The notes: generated by a model from the sequence alone, not told the origin. Positions 1-6,619 are shown, counted from the first letter of the stretch. The stretch is 22,454 nucleotides of DNA from RGIG7300 sp045133915 (GCA_045133915.1 JBGUUX010000021.1:1-22454), one strand, 5' to 3'. Translations and numbers: made by a program.

Positions 1-241
1 CCCAATTTAGTTTTTGGAAAAACCCGAAGAGAAAATGTATTGTAAGACTTTTTTTATCAAATTCAATACTTACCGGCCTAAATAAAAGTGCGATAAATAA
101 AACAAACAAAACGATAAATGCATATAGCATATTTTCACCTGTTTCGTTGCCTACAACAAAACTTAACAAACAGCCAAATGTGACAATAAGCCAAATAGAC
201 ATACAAATCATCCAATGTATGTTATAAACCTTTTTATGCAT
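1..241 (-). CDS. Small membrane protein, 3' end beyond the window
   Basis: An open frame of 80 codons begins at ATG 241 and runs off the left edge with no stop. The start is supported by an AGGCGG ribosome site about 7 bases upstream. The protein begins MHKKVYNIHW and has two hydrophobic stretches, at about residues 10-30 and 38-54. These are followed by the strand-like VSIEFDKKSLTIHFLFGFF, which resembles the start of a small bacterial PH-like domain in two-helix membrane proteins; that resemblance is only an impression. The DNA is AT-rich compared with the neighbouring GH13 gene. The function is unknown, and I am fairly sure only that it is a real membrane-protein gene. Confidence 0.6.
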   Translation of the reverse strand, partial: MHKKVYNIHWMICMSIWLIVTFGCLLSFVVGNETGENMLYAFIVLFVLFIALLFRPVSIEFDKKSLTIHFLFGFFQKLNW

Positions 242-295
242 AGTATCGCCGCCTCAAAGACATTATATCATGTAGTTTGAGATGGATCAAGAAAA

Positions 296-472
296 TAGTG
301 ATATTCTGCGCTTTGCGCAGAGTGGTATTTTTGATAAATCAAAAGTGATATTTTATTCGCCAATAAACTGCCGAAGGCAATATCACTCGGCGAAATCGAA
401 TATAACTGCGAAGCAATACAACTCGCCGTAAGGCGAATAAAACTGGCGTTGTATCCTTACGGGTACAACGCC
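296..472 (-). repeat. Array of short hairpins joined by an AGTGATATT-type linker
   Basis: Read on the minus strand, downstream of the GH13 gene, a 9-bp-stem hairpin (472-445) is followed by small hairpins. Their stems are CGCC/GGCG (435-424), TGC/GCA (415-407), TGCC/GGCA (379-369), TTTTGAT/ATCAAAA (344-329) and TCTGCGC/GCGCAGA (321-305). Linkers between them are variants of AGTGATATT (AGTTTTATT, AGTTGTATT, AGTTATATT). They then switch to the reverse complement AATATCACT, so early and late linkers can pair. It occupies the gap 242-504, where I see no gene. It may act as a 3' end structure for the GH13 transcript; no T-rich terminator tail is obvious. Confidence 0.6.
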
Positions 473-504
473 TACGGATGTCTTTTGTTGTATAGCTGCA
501 GAAA

Positions 505-2052
505 TTATTCCTGCTCAAATACGATAAAGCTTGCAGCACCAAGAACCAGTCTGTTGCCTTCAAAGGTAACGTTCTGGTTGAGCAGTACCTCTTTGCACTT
601 GGGAGCATCAAAATATCTGGTAGCATCCGAGGGGTTGATGGCTACAAGATACTTCTTACCTTCAGCCGCTCTTTCAAATACAAAGGGATAAGAGGGAAGA
701 AGGATCTCAAACTCGCCTTCGGGATGGAACGCAGGGATATCACGGTGAAGCTTGATTATCTTCTTAACGAAGTTGAGTACAGAGTCGGGATCCTTTATCT
801 GTGCTTCAACGGTAGGCGCACCCTCGCGGTTATCGGTGGGAAGGTAGGGGGTATCGCTTGTAGAGAAGCCGTGGTTCTTTTCGTCGTTCCACTGCATGGG
901 GGTTCTTGCACCGGTTCTGATATAACCGCCTTCCTTTGAGGGCAGACCCTTGAGGTAATCCATACCTATCTCGTCACCGTAGTATACAAAGGGAACACCG
1001 GGCATGGTGAAGAGGAATGTAAGCGCCGCCTTAACTTCATCGGTATCTCTCATATATGCAAGACGCTGCATGTCGTGGTTACCGGTTATCATACCGATAT
1101 AGCCCTTACCGCGGGTGTTTTCAAGGTCAAAGAGATATCTGTCAAGATATTCGTTGATGTTACCCTTACCCTCTCTTGAGAAGTAGCTGTGACCGGTAAA
1201 GTCACTGGTGGTGTTTCTGCCCTTCTCGTATCTGAAGAGGGAACGGTATGCGGTAGGACCGCTGTGGAGAAGGAAGTCGAGGTGGAAACCGCATCTTACA
1301 GCTTCTTCGGGGAACGCCCACTCTGCAATGAGAAGTACCTCGGGATTTCTTTCTTCTATATGTCTGCGTACCTCGTGCCAAAGCTCAGAGGTCTTTTCCT
1401 TTGTGATGTCGCCCTTGATAAGATGAGCTGCCATATCAACACGGAACGCGTCTGTACCCAGATCCATCCAGAAGTCGATGATGTTCATAAGCTCCTTACG
1501 CATAGCAACACAGTCGGGGTGGTCTACGGGCAGCTCCCAGGGATTTGCGGGATTGGGGTTAGCGTAACCGTAGTTAAGTGCGGGCTGGCTCCAGAAGAAG
1601 TTGTTTATTACCTTAGCGTCTCTTTCACCCAGACTTGCAATACCCACACCGTCGTCAAAGGACTCGTTTGTCCAGATATAGCGGTTGGTGTACTCGTTCT
1701 TTTCTACCTTTGCAGACTCGATAAACCAAGGATGATCGATAGAGGTATGACCTGCAACAAGGTCAAACATAACCTTCATTCCGCGGGCGTGAGCCTCGTC
1801 ACACATTCTCTTGTAGTCCTCGTTTGTACCGTATCTGGGAGCTACGCTGTAGAAGTCGGTAACGTCGTAGCCTGCATCACGGAAAGAACTTGCGTTGATG
1901 GGGTTGAGCCAGATGGCGGTAAAGCCCAGATCCTTGATATAATCCAGCTTTTCGATTATACCCTGAAGATCACCGATACCGTCTCCGTTTGTGTCGTTGA
2001 ATGACTGGGGGTATATCTCGTATACCACCGCATCGCTTAACCAATTTTTCAT
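505..2052 (-). CDS. GH13 alpha-glucosidase/oligo-1,6-glucosidase-like enzyme
   Basis: A 515-residue TIM-barrel glycoside hydrolase of the alpha-amylase family (GH13) with no signal peptide, so probably cytoplasmic and acting on imported alpha-glucan oligosaccharides. The conserved regions are visible: DLVAGHTS (region I), FRVDMA with nucleophile Asp206, LIAEW with acid/base Glu244, and TGNHD with Asp327. A C-terminal beta domain follows. Region I has Gly-His where many members have Asn-His. The frame can be opened upstream at GTG 2061, but that codon overlaps the AGGTG ribosome site. ATG 2052, six bases past the site, is the better start. The exact substrate (isomaltose-like, maltose or trehalose type) cannot be set from sequence alone. 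The upstream gene is divergent, so this gene has its own promoter. Confidence 0.93.
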   Translation of the reverse strand: MKNWLSDAVVYEIYPQSFNDTNGDGIGDLQGIIEKLDYIKDLGFTAIWLNPINASSFRDAGYDVTDFYSVAPRYGTNEDYKRMCDEAHARGMKVMFDLVAGHTSIDHPWFIESAKVEKNEYTNRYIWTNESFDDGVGIASLGERDAKVINNFFWSQPALNYGYANPNPANPWELPVDHPDCVAMRKELMNIIDFWMDLGTDAFRVDMAAHLIKGDITKEKTSELWHEVRRHIEERNPEVLLIAEWAFPEEAVRCGFHLDFLLHSGPTAYRSLFRYEKGRNTTSDFTGHSYFSREGKGNINEYLDRYLFDLENTRGKGYIGMITGNHDMQRLAYMRDTDEVKAALTFLFTMPGVPFVYYGDEIGMDYLKGLPSKEGGYIRTGARTPMQWNDEKNHGFSTSDTPYLPTDNREGAPTVEAQIKDPDSVLNFVKKIIKLHRDIPAFHPEGEFEILLPSYPFVFERAAEGKKYLVAINPSDATRYFDAPKCKEVLLNQNVTFEGNRLVLGAASFIVFEQE

Positions 2053-2103
2053 AACATTCACCTGCCGAAAATATATTTTAAATTTATTTGTTTACCACCT
2101 ACC

Positions 2104-2132
2104 ATTATACTTTATTTTTGTTCGGATTACAA
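2104..2132 (-). promoter_or_regulatory. Sigma-A promoter for the GH13 gene
   Basis: On the minus strand, TTGTAA (2132-2127) lies 17 bases from a perfect TATAAT (2109-2104), about 50 bases upstream of the GH13 start. Confidence 0.6.
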
Positions 2133-2153
2133 TACTTTACGGTTTTTTTATGG

Positions 2154-2182
2154 TTGACAGGGTATGTTTTTGCAGATATAAT
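2154..2182 (+). promoter_or_regulatory. Consensus sigma-A promoter for the aldo/keto reductase gene
   Basis: TTGACA (2154-2159), a 17-base spacer and TATAAT (2177-2182) match the consensus exactly. ATG 2212 lies 30 bases downstream behind a GGAG ribosome site, giving a very short leader. Confidence 0.85.
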
Positions 2183-2211
2183 TAACATACTAAGCTATAA
2201 CGGAGCGTTTT

Positions 2212-2808
2212 ATGAAATACAGAAAACTTGGAAATACAGGTATGACGGTAAGCGAGATATCTCTCGGCTGTGAGCATCTTCAGGGCAAGAGCTATGAGCT
2301 GATAAAGGAGGTCATTGATGCCGCAATAGAAGAGGGTATTAATTACCTTGACGTCTTTATGAGTGAACCTAACGTCCGTACCAATATAGGTAAAGCCCTT
2401 GCGGGTCGCCGTGAAAAGGTTATGATACAGGGACATATAGGTGCCTGCTGGGTAGACGGTCAGTATAAGGTAAGCCGTGATATTGACGAATGTACCGTAG
2501 CCTTTGAGGATCTGCTAACAAGACTTGATACCGACTATATAGACGTCGGCTTTATCCACTTTGTGGATAAGCTCACCGATTGGGAAAGTTTACCCGACAG
2601 CGAAATGATGAAGTACGCCCTTTCGCTTAAGGAGAAGGGAATTATCAAAGCGATAGGTATGAGCTCCCACGATCCCGTAACCGCAAGGAAGGGGGTGGAG
2701 AGCGGTCTTATAGACGTGCTTATGTTCTCCCTTAATCCCGCATATGATCTTGTTCCCGGGGAGCAGGATATGACCGCAACACAGGGGACGGTTCTGTGTG
2801 TTGATTGA
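2212..2808 (+). pseudogene. Aldo/keto reductase, C-terminal half lost at a REP-like repeat
   Basis: The first 187 or so residues read as an aldo/keto reductase barrel: KLGNTGMTVSEISLG at the start, Asp47 in NYLDVF at the catalytic Asp position, LTRLDTDYIDVGFIHFVD, and GIIKAIGMSSHD. The usual Tyr a few residues after the Asp is absent (MSEPNV), as in some members of this branch. The protein then leaves the family at TATQGTVLCVD and stops at 198 residues. Relatives run to about 280 residues or, with a ferredoxin-like C-terminus, about 370. The last 11 codons are encoded by the REP-like repeat at 2778-2802. The barrel would lack its last strands and part of the cofactor site, so the product is probably inactive, although promoter, ribosome site and terminator are intact. 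Confidence 0.8.
2778..2802 (+). repeat. REP-like repeat, unit 1
   Basis: AACACA, then GGGGACGGTTC, then TGTGTGTT: the outer AACACA and TGTGTT are inverted repeats. The unit lies inside the reading frame of the truncated aldo/keto reductase and provides its final codons. The core recurs at 2976-3013, 3655-3667 and 3711-3733. From memory, similar GGGGACGGTTC palindromes occur in Clostridia near REP-associated tyrosine transposases. Confidence 0.75.
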
Positions 2809-2817
2809 ACAAGCGGA

Positions 2818-2845
2818 GAAAGGCTGATTTCTCAGCCTTTCTTTC
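2818..2845 (+). terminator. Rho-independent terminator after the aldo/keto reductase remnant
   Basis: A 10-bp stem, GAAAGGCTGA (2818-2827) with TCAGCCTTTC (2832-2841), has a 4-base loop and is followed by a T-rich tail. The stem core AAAGGCTGA recurs in the terminator at 3742-3770. Confidence 0.85.
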
Positions 2846-2923
2846 AATTTTCCGGTGTTATTATTAATAGTGTATATTGTATATTGTTATATAAATACTC
2901 CTTAGTTGTAATTATAAAGGTTA

Positions 2924-2952
2924 TTGACAAGTGTAGTTTTTGTTGATAAAAT
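2924..2952 (+). promoter_or_regulatory. Promoter for the membrane protein gene at 3050
   Basis: TTGACA (2924-2929), a 17-base spacer and TAAAAT (2947-2952). It lies upstream of the REP-like hairpin at 2976, so the transcript would carry that hairpin in its leader. Confidence 0.6.
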
Positions 2953-2975
2953 ATTATCGTTAAATAAGTAATAAT

Positions 2976-3013
2976 GGGGACGTTCTCCACACGTAGAACC
3001 GTCCCCTGTGTTA
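2976..3013. repeat. REP-like repeat, inverted pair (unit 2)
   Basis: GGGGACGTTCT (2976-2986) faces AGAACCGTCCCC (2995-3006) with one bulged base, followed by TGTGTTA. The right half is the minus-strand form of the unit at 2778. As RNA it would form a strong hairpin in the leader of the gene at 3050. Confidence 0.75.
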
Positions 3014-3049
3014 CTTCAATGACATCGAAATGGTTAATAAAGGGAAGTT

Positions 3050-3697
3050 ATGGAAACTATAAAGATTAAAAAAATAATATTGAAGTGGGTTATGTGCCTA
3101 ATTGTTGCCTTTGTTATATATATTCTTTATACTTCTCTATTAAATTGCCGTTGTCCGATAGAATTCAAACAGAACGAATTGTTGGTTTCGAACGGAAATG
3201 TTATTAAGACAAAATGGATTGAATATCATCCGGGGAGTAGAAATTCATCGTTTGATTATATAATACAACTGGATAATGAATTATATTTCTACGTTGGTCC
3301 GAATTTACGAAAAACAGGGTTTGACATAGAAAGTTTTGAAGATAATATTGAAAATCAAAGATATACAATTCAGTATTCGGAAAATATAACCCGTACCTAT
3401 CGAACGGAATCCAAGACATCCATTACTGCATATTGTGTTGTTTCGATTTCAAATGATACAGATGATTATATTACTCAAGAAATGTTTTTTGAGATTATGT
3501 ATAAAGCACGCAGAATATATATGGTTGGTTATTATTCGGTAGTATTTCTTTTGTTTTTTCCTGTATTTCTTGAAACTTGTATTGAATTATCGTTCTATAT
3601 AGAAAGTATAAAAAAAGGCAAGAAGCGAAGAAAGAAATCAAGAAAGGCGAAAATCAGGGGACGGTTCGAGACCACTGAAAAAGAAGGTCAAAAATAG
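3050..3697 (+). CDS. Unrecognised AT-rich membrane protein
   Basis: A 215-residue protein from ATG 3050 behind an AAAGGGA ribosome site. I do not recognise a family. There is a hydrophobic segment at about residues 10-29 (LKWVMCLIVAFVIYILYTSLL). A polar, Asp/Asn-rich region of about 120 residues follows, probably outside the membrane. A second membrane segment (about 158-182) precedes a very basic tail (KKGKKRRKKSRKAK). The codons are much more AT-rich than in the neighbours, suggesting recent acquisition or low expression. The last residues (IRGRFETTEKEGQK) are encoded by REP-like unit 3, so the original C-terminus may have been different. It stands alone between two terminators. Confidence 0.65.
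   Translation: METIKIKKIILKWVMCLIVAFVIYILYTSLLNCRCPIEFKQNELLVSNGNVIKTKWIEYHPGSRNSSFDYIIQLDNELYFYVGPNLRKTGFDIESFEDNIENQRYTIQYSENITRTYRTESKTSITAYCVVSISNDTDDYITQEMFFEIMYKARRIYMVGYYSVVFLLFFPVFLETCIELSFYIESIKKGKKRRKKSRKAKIRGRFETTEKEGQK
3655..3667 (+). repeat. REP-like repeat core, unit 3 (inside the gene end)
   Basis: CAGGGGACGGTTC lies inside the 3' end of the preceding gene, coding for part of its last residues. It is a partial unit without the AACACA arm. Confidence 0.65.
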
Positions 3698-3710
3698 CAA
3701 AATTGAGTCG

Positions 3711-3733
3711 TAACACAGGGGACGGTTCCCTGA
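3711..3733 (+). repeat. REP-like repeat, unit 4
   Basis: TAACACAGGGGACGGTTC followed by CCTGA, with AGGG and CCCT able to pair around the core. Like unit 1, it is followed within about 10 bases by an AAAGGCTGA-type terminator. Confidence 0.7.
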
Positions 3734-3741
3734 TCGTATAG

Positions 3742-3770
3742 AAAAAAGGCTGAGAGATCAGCCTTTTTTT
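3742..3770 (+). terminator. Rho-independent terminator
   Basis: AAAAAAGGCTGA (3742-3753) pairs with TCAGCCTTTTTTT (3758-3770) around the loop GAGA, ending in seven T. It insulates the PadR operon from upstream transcription. Confidence 0.9.
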
Positions 3771-3779
3771 ATTATCCCC

Positions 3780-3808
3780 TTGACAAAATCAATACTTCGT
3801 GATACGAT
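3780..3808 (+). promoter_or_regulatory. Promoter of the PadR operon
   Basis: TTGACA (3780-3785), a 17-base spacer and TACGAT (3803-3808). The -10 box is also the left arm of the operator palindrome. Confidence 0.75.
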
Positions 3809-3818
3809 GTATATCGTA
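3803..3818. promoter_or_regulatory. Probable PadR operator
   Basis: A perfect inverted repeat, TACGAT-GTAT-ATCGTA, covers the -10 box and likely transcription start just before padR. Position, symmetry and ATAC/GTAT-type sequence fit sites bound by PadR dimers, implying self-repression that is relieved by an unknown signal. Confidence 0.7.
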
Positions 3819-3832
3819 GAAGGAGGTATTGT

Positions 3833-4150
3833 ATGGATATACAGTTAAAAAGAGGCGTTCTTGACGTGTGCGTGCTTGCCGCCATCAAGGATGAGCCTTC
3901 CTACGGATATAAGATAATCAAGGATCTCAAGCCTTATATAGAACTGTCCGAGTCTACCCTTTATACCATCCTCAAGCGTCTTGAGGGGGCGGGGACTTTG
4001 ACGGTCACCACTGCAGAGCACGGCGGACGGCTGAGAAAGTACTATAACATAACAGATACGGGCATACGCCGTATCGAGGATTTTAAAGCAGAGTGGTCGG
4101 AGCTTATGTCTATCTACCGCTTTGTGGCAAAGGAGGATAAGGATGAATAA
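3833..4150 (+). CDS. PadR family transcriptional regulator
   Basis: A 105-residue winged-helix repressor of the short PadR type. MDIQLKRGVLDVCVLAAIKDEPSYGYKIIKDL begins the DNA-binding domain, followed by LSESTLYTILKRLEGAGTLT (recognition helix) and the wing AEHGGRLRKYYNITDTG. A short C-terminal helix would form the dimer. A perfect AGGAGGT ribosome site precedes ATG 3833. It is the first gene of a three-gene operon. It overlaps the HAAS gene by 8 bases, so the genes are translationally coupled. The operator at 3803-3818 indicates autoregulation. The ligand or stress it senses cannot be told from sequence. Confidence 0.93.
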   Translation: MDIQLKRGVLDVCVLAAIKDEPSYGYKIIKDLKPYIELSESTLYTILKRLEGAGTLTVTTAEHGGRLRKYYNITDTGIRRIEDFKAEWSELMSIYRFVAKEDKDE

Positions 4151-4748
4151 GGCAGAATTTCTTGACGCTTTGCGTAAAGCTCTTTCTGGACTTCCAAAAG
4201 ACGAGGCAGAACAGCGTATTGAGTTCTACGCTGAGATGATAGACGACCGTATAGAGGACGGCTTAAGTGAGGAAGAGGCAGTTATGGATATCGGCAATAT
4301 AGATGATATAGCCGATCAGATAACGGCGGATATACCTTTGGGTAAGATAGTAAAGGAAAGGATAAAACCTAAGAAAAAATTAAGCGGATGGAATCTTACG
4401 CTTATCATTCTCGGTTTTCCCGTATGGCTGCCGATTTTGGCAGCGGTATTTGCGGTGGTTGTTGCTGTTTATGCGTGTATATGGGCTGTAGATATCTCGC
4501 TTTGGGCGGCATTTGCATCGGTTGCAGGTTCTACCTTGGGCGGTATGGCTGTGTCGGTAATGTACTTTGTACAGGGTGAAACTACTATATCGGTTGCGGT
4601 GTTGGGTGCGGCCCTTGTATGTGCGGGACTTTCAATTCTTTTCTTCCTTGGTTGCAAGGCGGCTACAAAGGGCATTATTCTTTTGACAAAAAAACTTGCG
4701 CTTGGTATAAAGCGTCTCTTTGTTAGAAAGGGGGATAACAATGACTAA
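4143..4748 (+). CDS. HAAS/DUF1700 family membrane protein
   Basis: A 201-residue protein from ATG 4143, chosen because AGGAGG lies just upstream; an in-frame TTG at 4122 would place the ribosome site inside the gene. Residues 1-60 (MNKAEFLDALRKALSGLPKDE...EEEAVMDIGNIDDIADQI) are a HAAS helical domain, found in proteins encoded next to PadR regulators. A basic stretch follows, then about four membrane segments (about residues 80-190) and a basic end. It overlaps padR by 8 bases and the DUF4097 gene by 8 bases. The cytoplasmic HAAS domain may contact PadR or a partner membrane protein; this is inferred from gene order only. Confidence 0.9.
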   Translation: MNKAEFLDALRKALSGLPKDEAEQRIEFYAEMIDDRIEDGLSEEEAVMDIGNIDDIADQITADIPLGKIVKERIKPKKKLSGWNLTLIILGFPVWLPILAAVFAVVVAVYACIWAVDISLWAAFASVAGSTLGGMAVSVMYFVQGETTISVAVLGAALVCAGLSILFFLGCKAATKGIILLTKKLALGIKRLFVRKGDNND

Positions 4749-5712
4749 GGCTGGAAAAATATGGCTTATTGCAGGTATTGCATTAATAGTTATAGGTTGT
4801 ATTATTTTTGGAGGTGTGATGATGGCGCTTAAATTCGATTTCAAAAAGCTGTCTACGTCAAAATATGAGACCAACGAATACGTTATAGCAGATAGCTATA
4901 CCGATATTAGTATAGATACCGATACGGCAGATATCCTGTTTGTTCCTTACAAGGGAAGTGAAACGAGGGTCGTTTGCTACGAGGATATAAGATCCAAGCA
5001 TACCGTCAAGGCAGAAAACGGTACTCTTATTATAACGAACGTAAATAATATGAAGTGGTATGACCGTATTGGTATAAACTTTGATACTCCCAAGATAACC
5101 GTCAATATCCCTGCAGGCGGGTACGGAGATATTAAGGTGGACGTAACTACCGGTGATATGGAGTTACCGACAGGACTTAACTTTAACAATATTCAACTTA
5201 CAGTTACTACTGGTGATATAACCAATCGTGCTTTGGCTACGGGAGCAATTAAAATAAAGACCACTACCGGAGATATCTGCGTAGAAAATGTAAGTGCGGG
5301 CTCCCTTGACCTCAGCGCGACCACAGGTAAAGGAAAGGTTACAGGCTCATCTGTCGTCGGGGATATTGACGTAAAGATATCCACGGGTAAGATGAATATT
5401 ACCGACGTTACCTGTACCAACCTTACCGCCAAAGGAACTACGGGTGATTTGAGTTTAAAGAACGTAATTTTAAAAGGCAAATTTAATATCAAGCGTTCTA
5501 CGGGTGACGTCAGACTTTACGGCTGTGATGCGGCAGAGCTTTATATCAACACCACCACAGGCGACGTTAAGGGAACTCTGCTTAGTGGTAAGACCTTTAC
5601 CGCCAATACAACTACAGGGGATATAGATATTCCCGACAACACCGACAGTGGAGCTTGTAACATCAAGACCACCACAGGCGATATTAAAATAGAGATAGAA
5701 CCCTCGGCATAA
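4741..5712 (+). CDS. DUF4097 family beta-repeat surface protein
   Basis: A 323-residue protein from ATG 4741 behind GGGGG; an in-frame TTG at 4720 lacks a matching site. One membrane helix (about residues 8-30) anchors an external part. From about residue 120 on, the motif (T/S)TGD or TTGK recurs about ten times at intervals of roughly 20 residues, as expected for a right-handed parallel beta-helix or solenoid of the DUF4097 (LiaG-like, putative adhesin) family. The repeats also show in the DNA as recurring ACTACCGGTGAT-like stretches. It is the last gene of the PadR operon. The role is not established; relatives belong to envelope-stress operons. Its stop codon lies in the loop of the hairpin at 5700-5719. 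Confidence 0.9.
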   Translation: MTKAGKIWLIAGIALIVIGCIIFGGVMMALKFDFKKLSTSKYETNEYVIADSYTDISIDTDTADILFVPYKGSETRVVCYEDIRSKHTVKAENGTLIITNVNNMKWYDRIGINFDTPKITVNIPAGGYGDIKVDVTTGDMELPTGLNFNNIQLTVTTGDITNRALATGAIKIKTTTGDICVENVSAGSLDLSATTGKGKVTGSSVVGDIDVKISTGKMNITDVTCTNLTAKGTTGDLSLKNVILKGKFNIKRSTGDVRLYGCDAAELYINTTTGDVKGTLLSGKTFTANTTTGDIDIPDNTDSGACNIKTTTGDIKIEIEPSA

Positions 5713-5719
5713 GCCGAGG
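5700..5719 (+). terminator. Terminator hairpin, left copy, with the stop codon in its loop
   Basis: CCTCGGC and GCCGAGG flank ATAA, which includes the TAA stop of the DUF4097 gene. The same 20 bases recur at 5997-6016. The left copy lacks its own T-run, because the dispersed element begins two bases later. Confidence 0.75.
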
Positions 5720-5996
5720 TAGACTGTCGAAAAAGTCGGTCGGACGTGTGAAATAAATAATTATTTGGGTTTAACTCTCCAATTGACGGATATTGATTAA
5801 CTATTAGTTTTATCACCAGGTTTAGTCTGATAAGCATTCAAGGACGGCATAAACGTCGAGTTTATGCCGTCCTTTCACACTTTTCCGCGAAAAGGCTCAC
5901 TACTGTACTTAGTACACCTACGGAGCCTTTTCACGAAAACCTACCTTCCTTTTTCGAAGTCTGCCAGCGTGTCGATAGATTTATCGACACGCTGAT
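5720..5996. mobile_element. Dispersed multi-hairpin element, copy 1 (non-autonomous)
   Basis: This fills the 364-base gap 5713-6076, where I see no gene. It starts AGACTGTCGAAAAAGTCGG (5721-5739). A near-inverted match, CTTTTTCGAAGTCT, is at 5949-5962. Internal hairpins are AGGACGGCATAAA/TTTATGCCGTCCT (5841-5873), GAAAAGGCTC/GAGCCTTTTC (5889-5932) and CAGCGTGTCGATA/TATCGACACGCTG (5965-5994). GTGTGAAA (5746-5753) can also pair with TTTCACAC (5873-5880). A diverged copy lies at 22131-22454: the last 77 bases match at 69 positions by eye, and a central 64-base block matches at 53. It is flanked by identical 20-bp hairpins, consistent with insertion plus target duplication. No coding capacity is visible. 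Confidence 0.75.
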
Positions 5997-6023
5997 ACCC
6001 TCGGCATAAGCCGAGGGTCTTTT
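5997..6023 (+). terminator. Terminator hairpin, right copy with T-run
   Basis: ACCCTCGGC and GCCGAGGGT form a 9-bp stem around ATAA, followed by CTTTT. This is probably the original terminator of the PadR operon, now separated from that operon by the inserted element. Confidence 0.85.
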
Positions 6024-6024
6024 A

Positions 6025-6053
6025 TTGACAAAACACCTCTGTAGTGGTATAAT
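6025..6053 (+). promoter_or_regulatory. Consensus sigma-A promoter for the reductase operon
   Basis: TTGACA (6025-6030), a 17-base spacer and TATAAT (6048-6053) match the consensus exactly, directly after the terminator and 23 bases before the start codon. Confidence 0.88.
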
Positions 6054-6076
6054 TTAAGGTTGAAGGCGGTGAAAAA

Positions 6077-6619
6077 ATGAAGATATTATTTATTGACGCT
6101 TGTGTAAGAGACTGTTCCCGTACAAGAGAGCTGGCAGAGCATCTTTTGTCAAGGCTGACGGGTGTTGCAACCAAGCTTGAGCTTAACGGTGCCGATATAC
6201 ATTCCATCGATGCCGTCGACCTTGCGGCAAGAGATCTGGGAGCACCCTACTGCAAAAAACATGCAGAACAGTTTGCCGAGTCGGATATTATCCTTATTGC
6301 CGCACCTTACTGGGATATGTCCTTTCCCGCTTTGCTCAAGGAGTATATAGAAAATATATGCGTTTCAGGCGTCACCTTCAGATACGAAAACGACCGTCCC
6401 GTGGGACTTTGCAAGGCAAAGAAGCTTTATTACGTTACCACCGCAGGAGGACCTTTTGTTCCCGATTTCGGTTACAACTACGTTGCCGCTCTTGCGCGTA
6501 ACTTTTTCGGCATACCCGAGACCCGTTGCTTCTCTGCAGAGGGACTTGATACCTACGGTAACGCCCCCGAAGCTATACTTTCGGAAGCCAAAAGGGAAAT
6601 AGACCGTGAAGCGCTCTGA
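6077..6619 (+). CDS. Flavodoxin-like NAD(P)H oxidoreductase (AzoR/NQO1-type)
   Basis: A 180-residue cytoplasmic flavoprotein of the Flavodoxin_2 type. The beta1 strand and FMN loop (MKILFIDACVRDCSRTRELAEHLL) are at the start. A central APYWDMSFPALLKEYIENI follows the AzoR pattern for FMN binding and dimer contact. TTAGGPF near residue 125 is the second flavin loop. Members move two electrons from NAD(P)H to quinones, azo dyes or other acceptors; the natural substrate here is unknown. The ribosome site is GGCGGTG before ATG 6077. It is first in an operon with a YjbR-like gene (14-base overlap) and a pseudouridine synthase. Confidence 0.85.
   Translation: MKILFIDACVRDCSRTRELAEHLLSRLTGVATKLELNGADIHSIDAVDLAARDLGAPYCKKHAEQFAESDIILIAAPYWDMSFPALLKEYIENICVSGVTFRYENDRPVGLCKAKKLYYVTTAGGPFVPDFGYNYVAALARNFFGIPETRCFSAEGLDTYGNAPEAILSEAKREIDREAL

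Noticed and set aside
1189..2004. Long open frame on the plus strand (271 codons)
   Set aside because: It is antisense to the GH13 gene, whose catalytic motifs are intact; the plus-strand product is Cys/Val-rich, has no recognisable motif and no ribosome site.
3050..3697. A transposase linked to the REP-like repeats
   Set aside because: The protein has two membrane helices and no Y1 transposase motif (no HUH or catalytic Tyr context).
5720..5996. Group IIC intron, suggested by insertion after a terminator
   Set aside because: Too short, no GTGYG start, no domain V pattern, no reverse transcriptase, and a flanking duplication that introns do not make.
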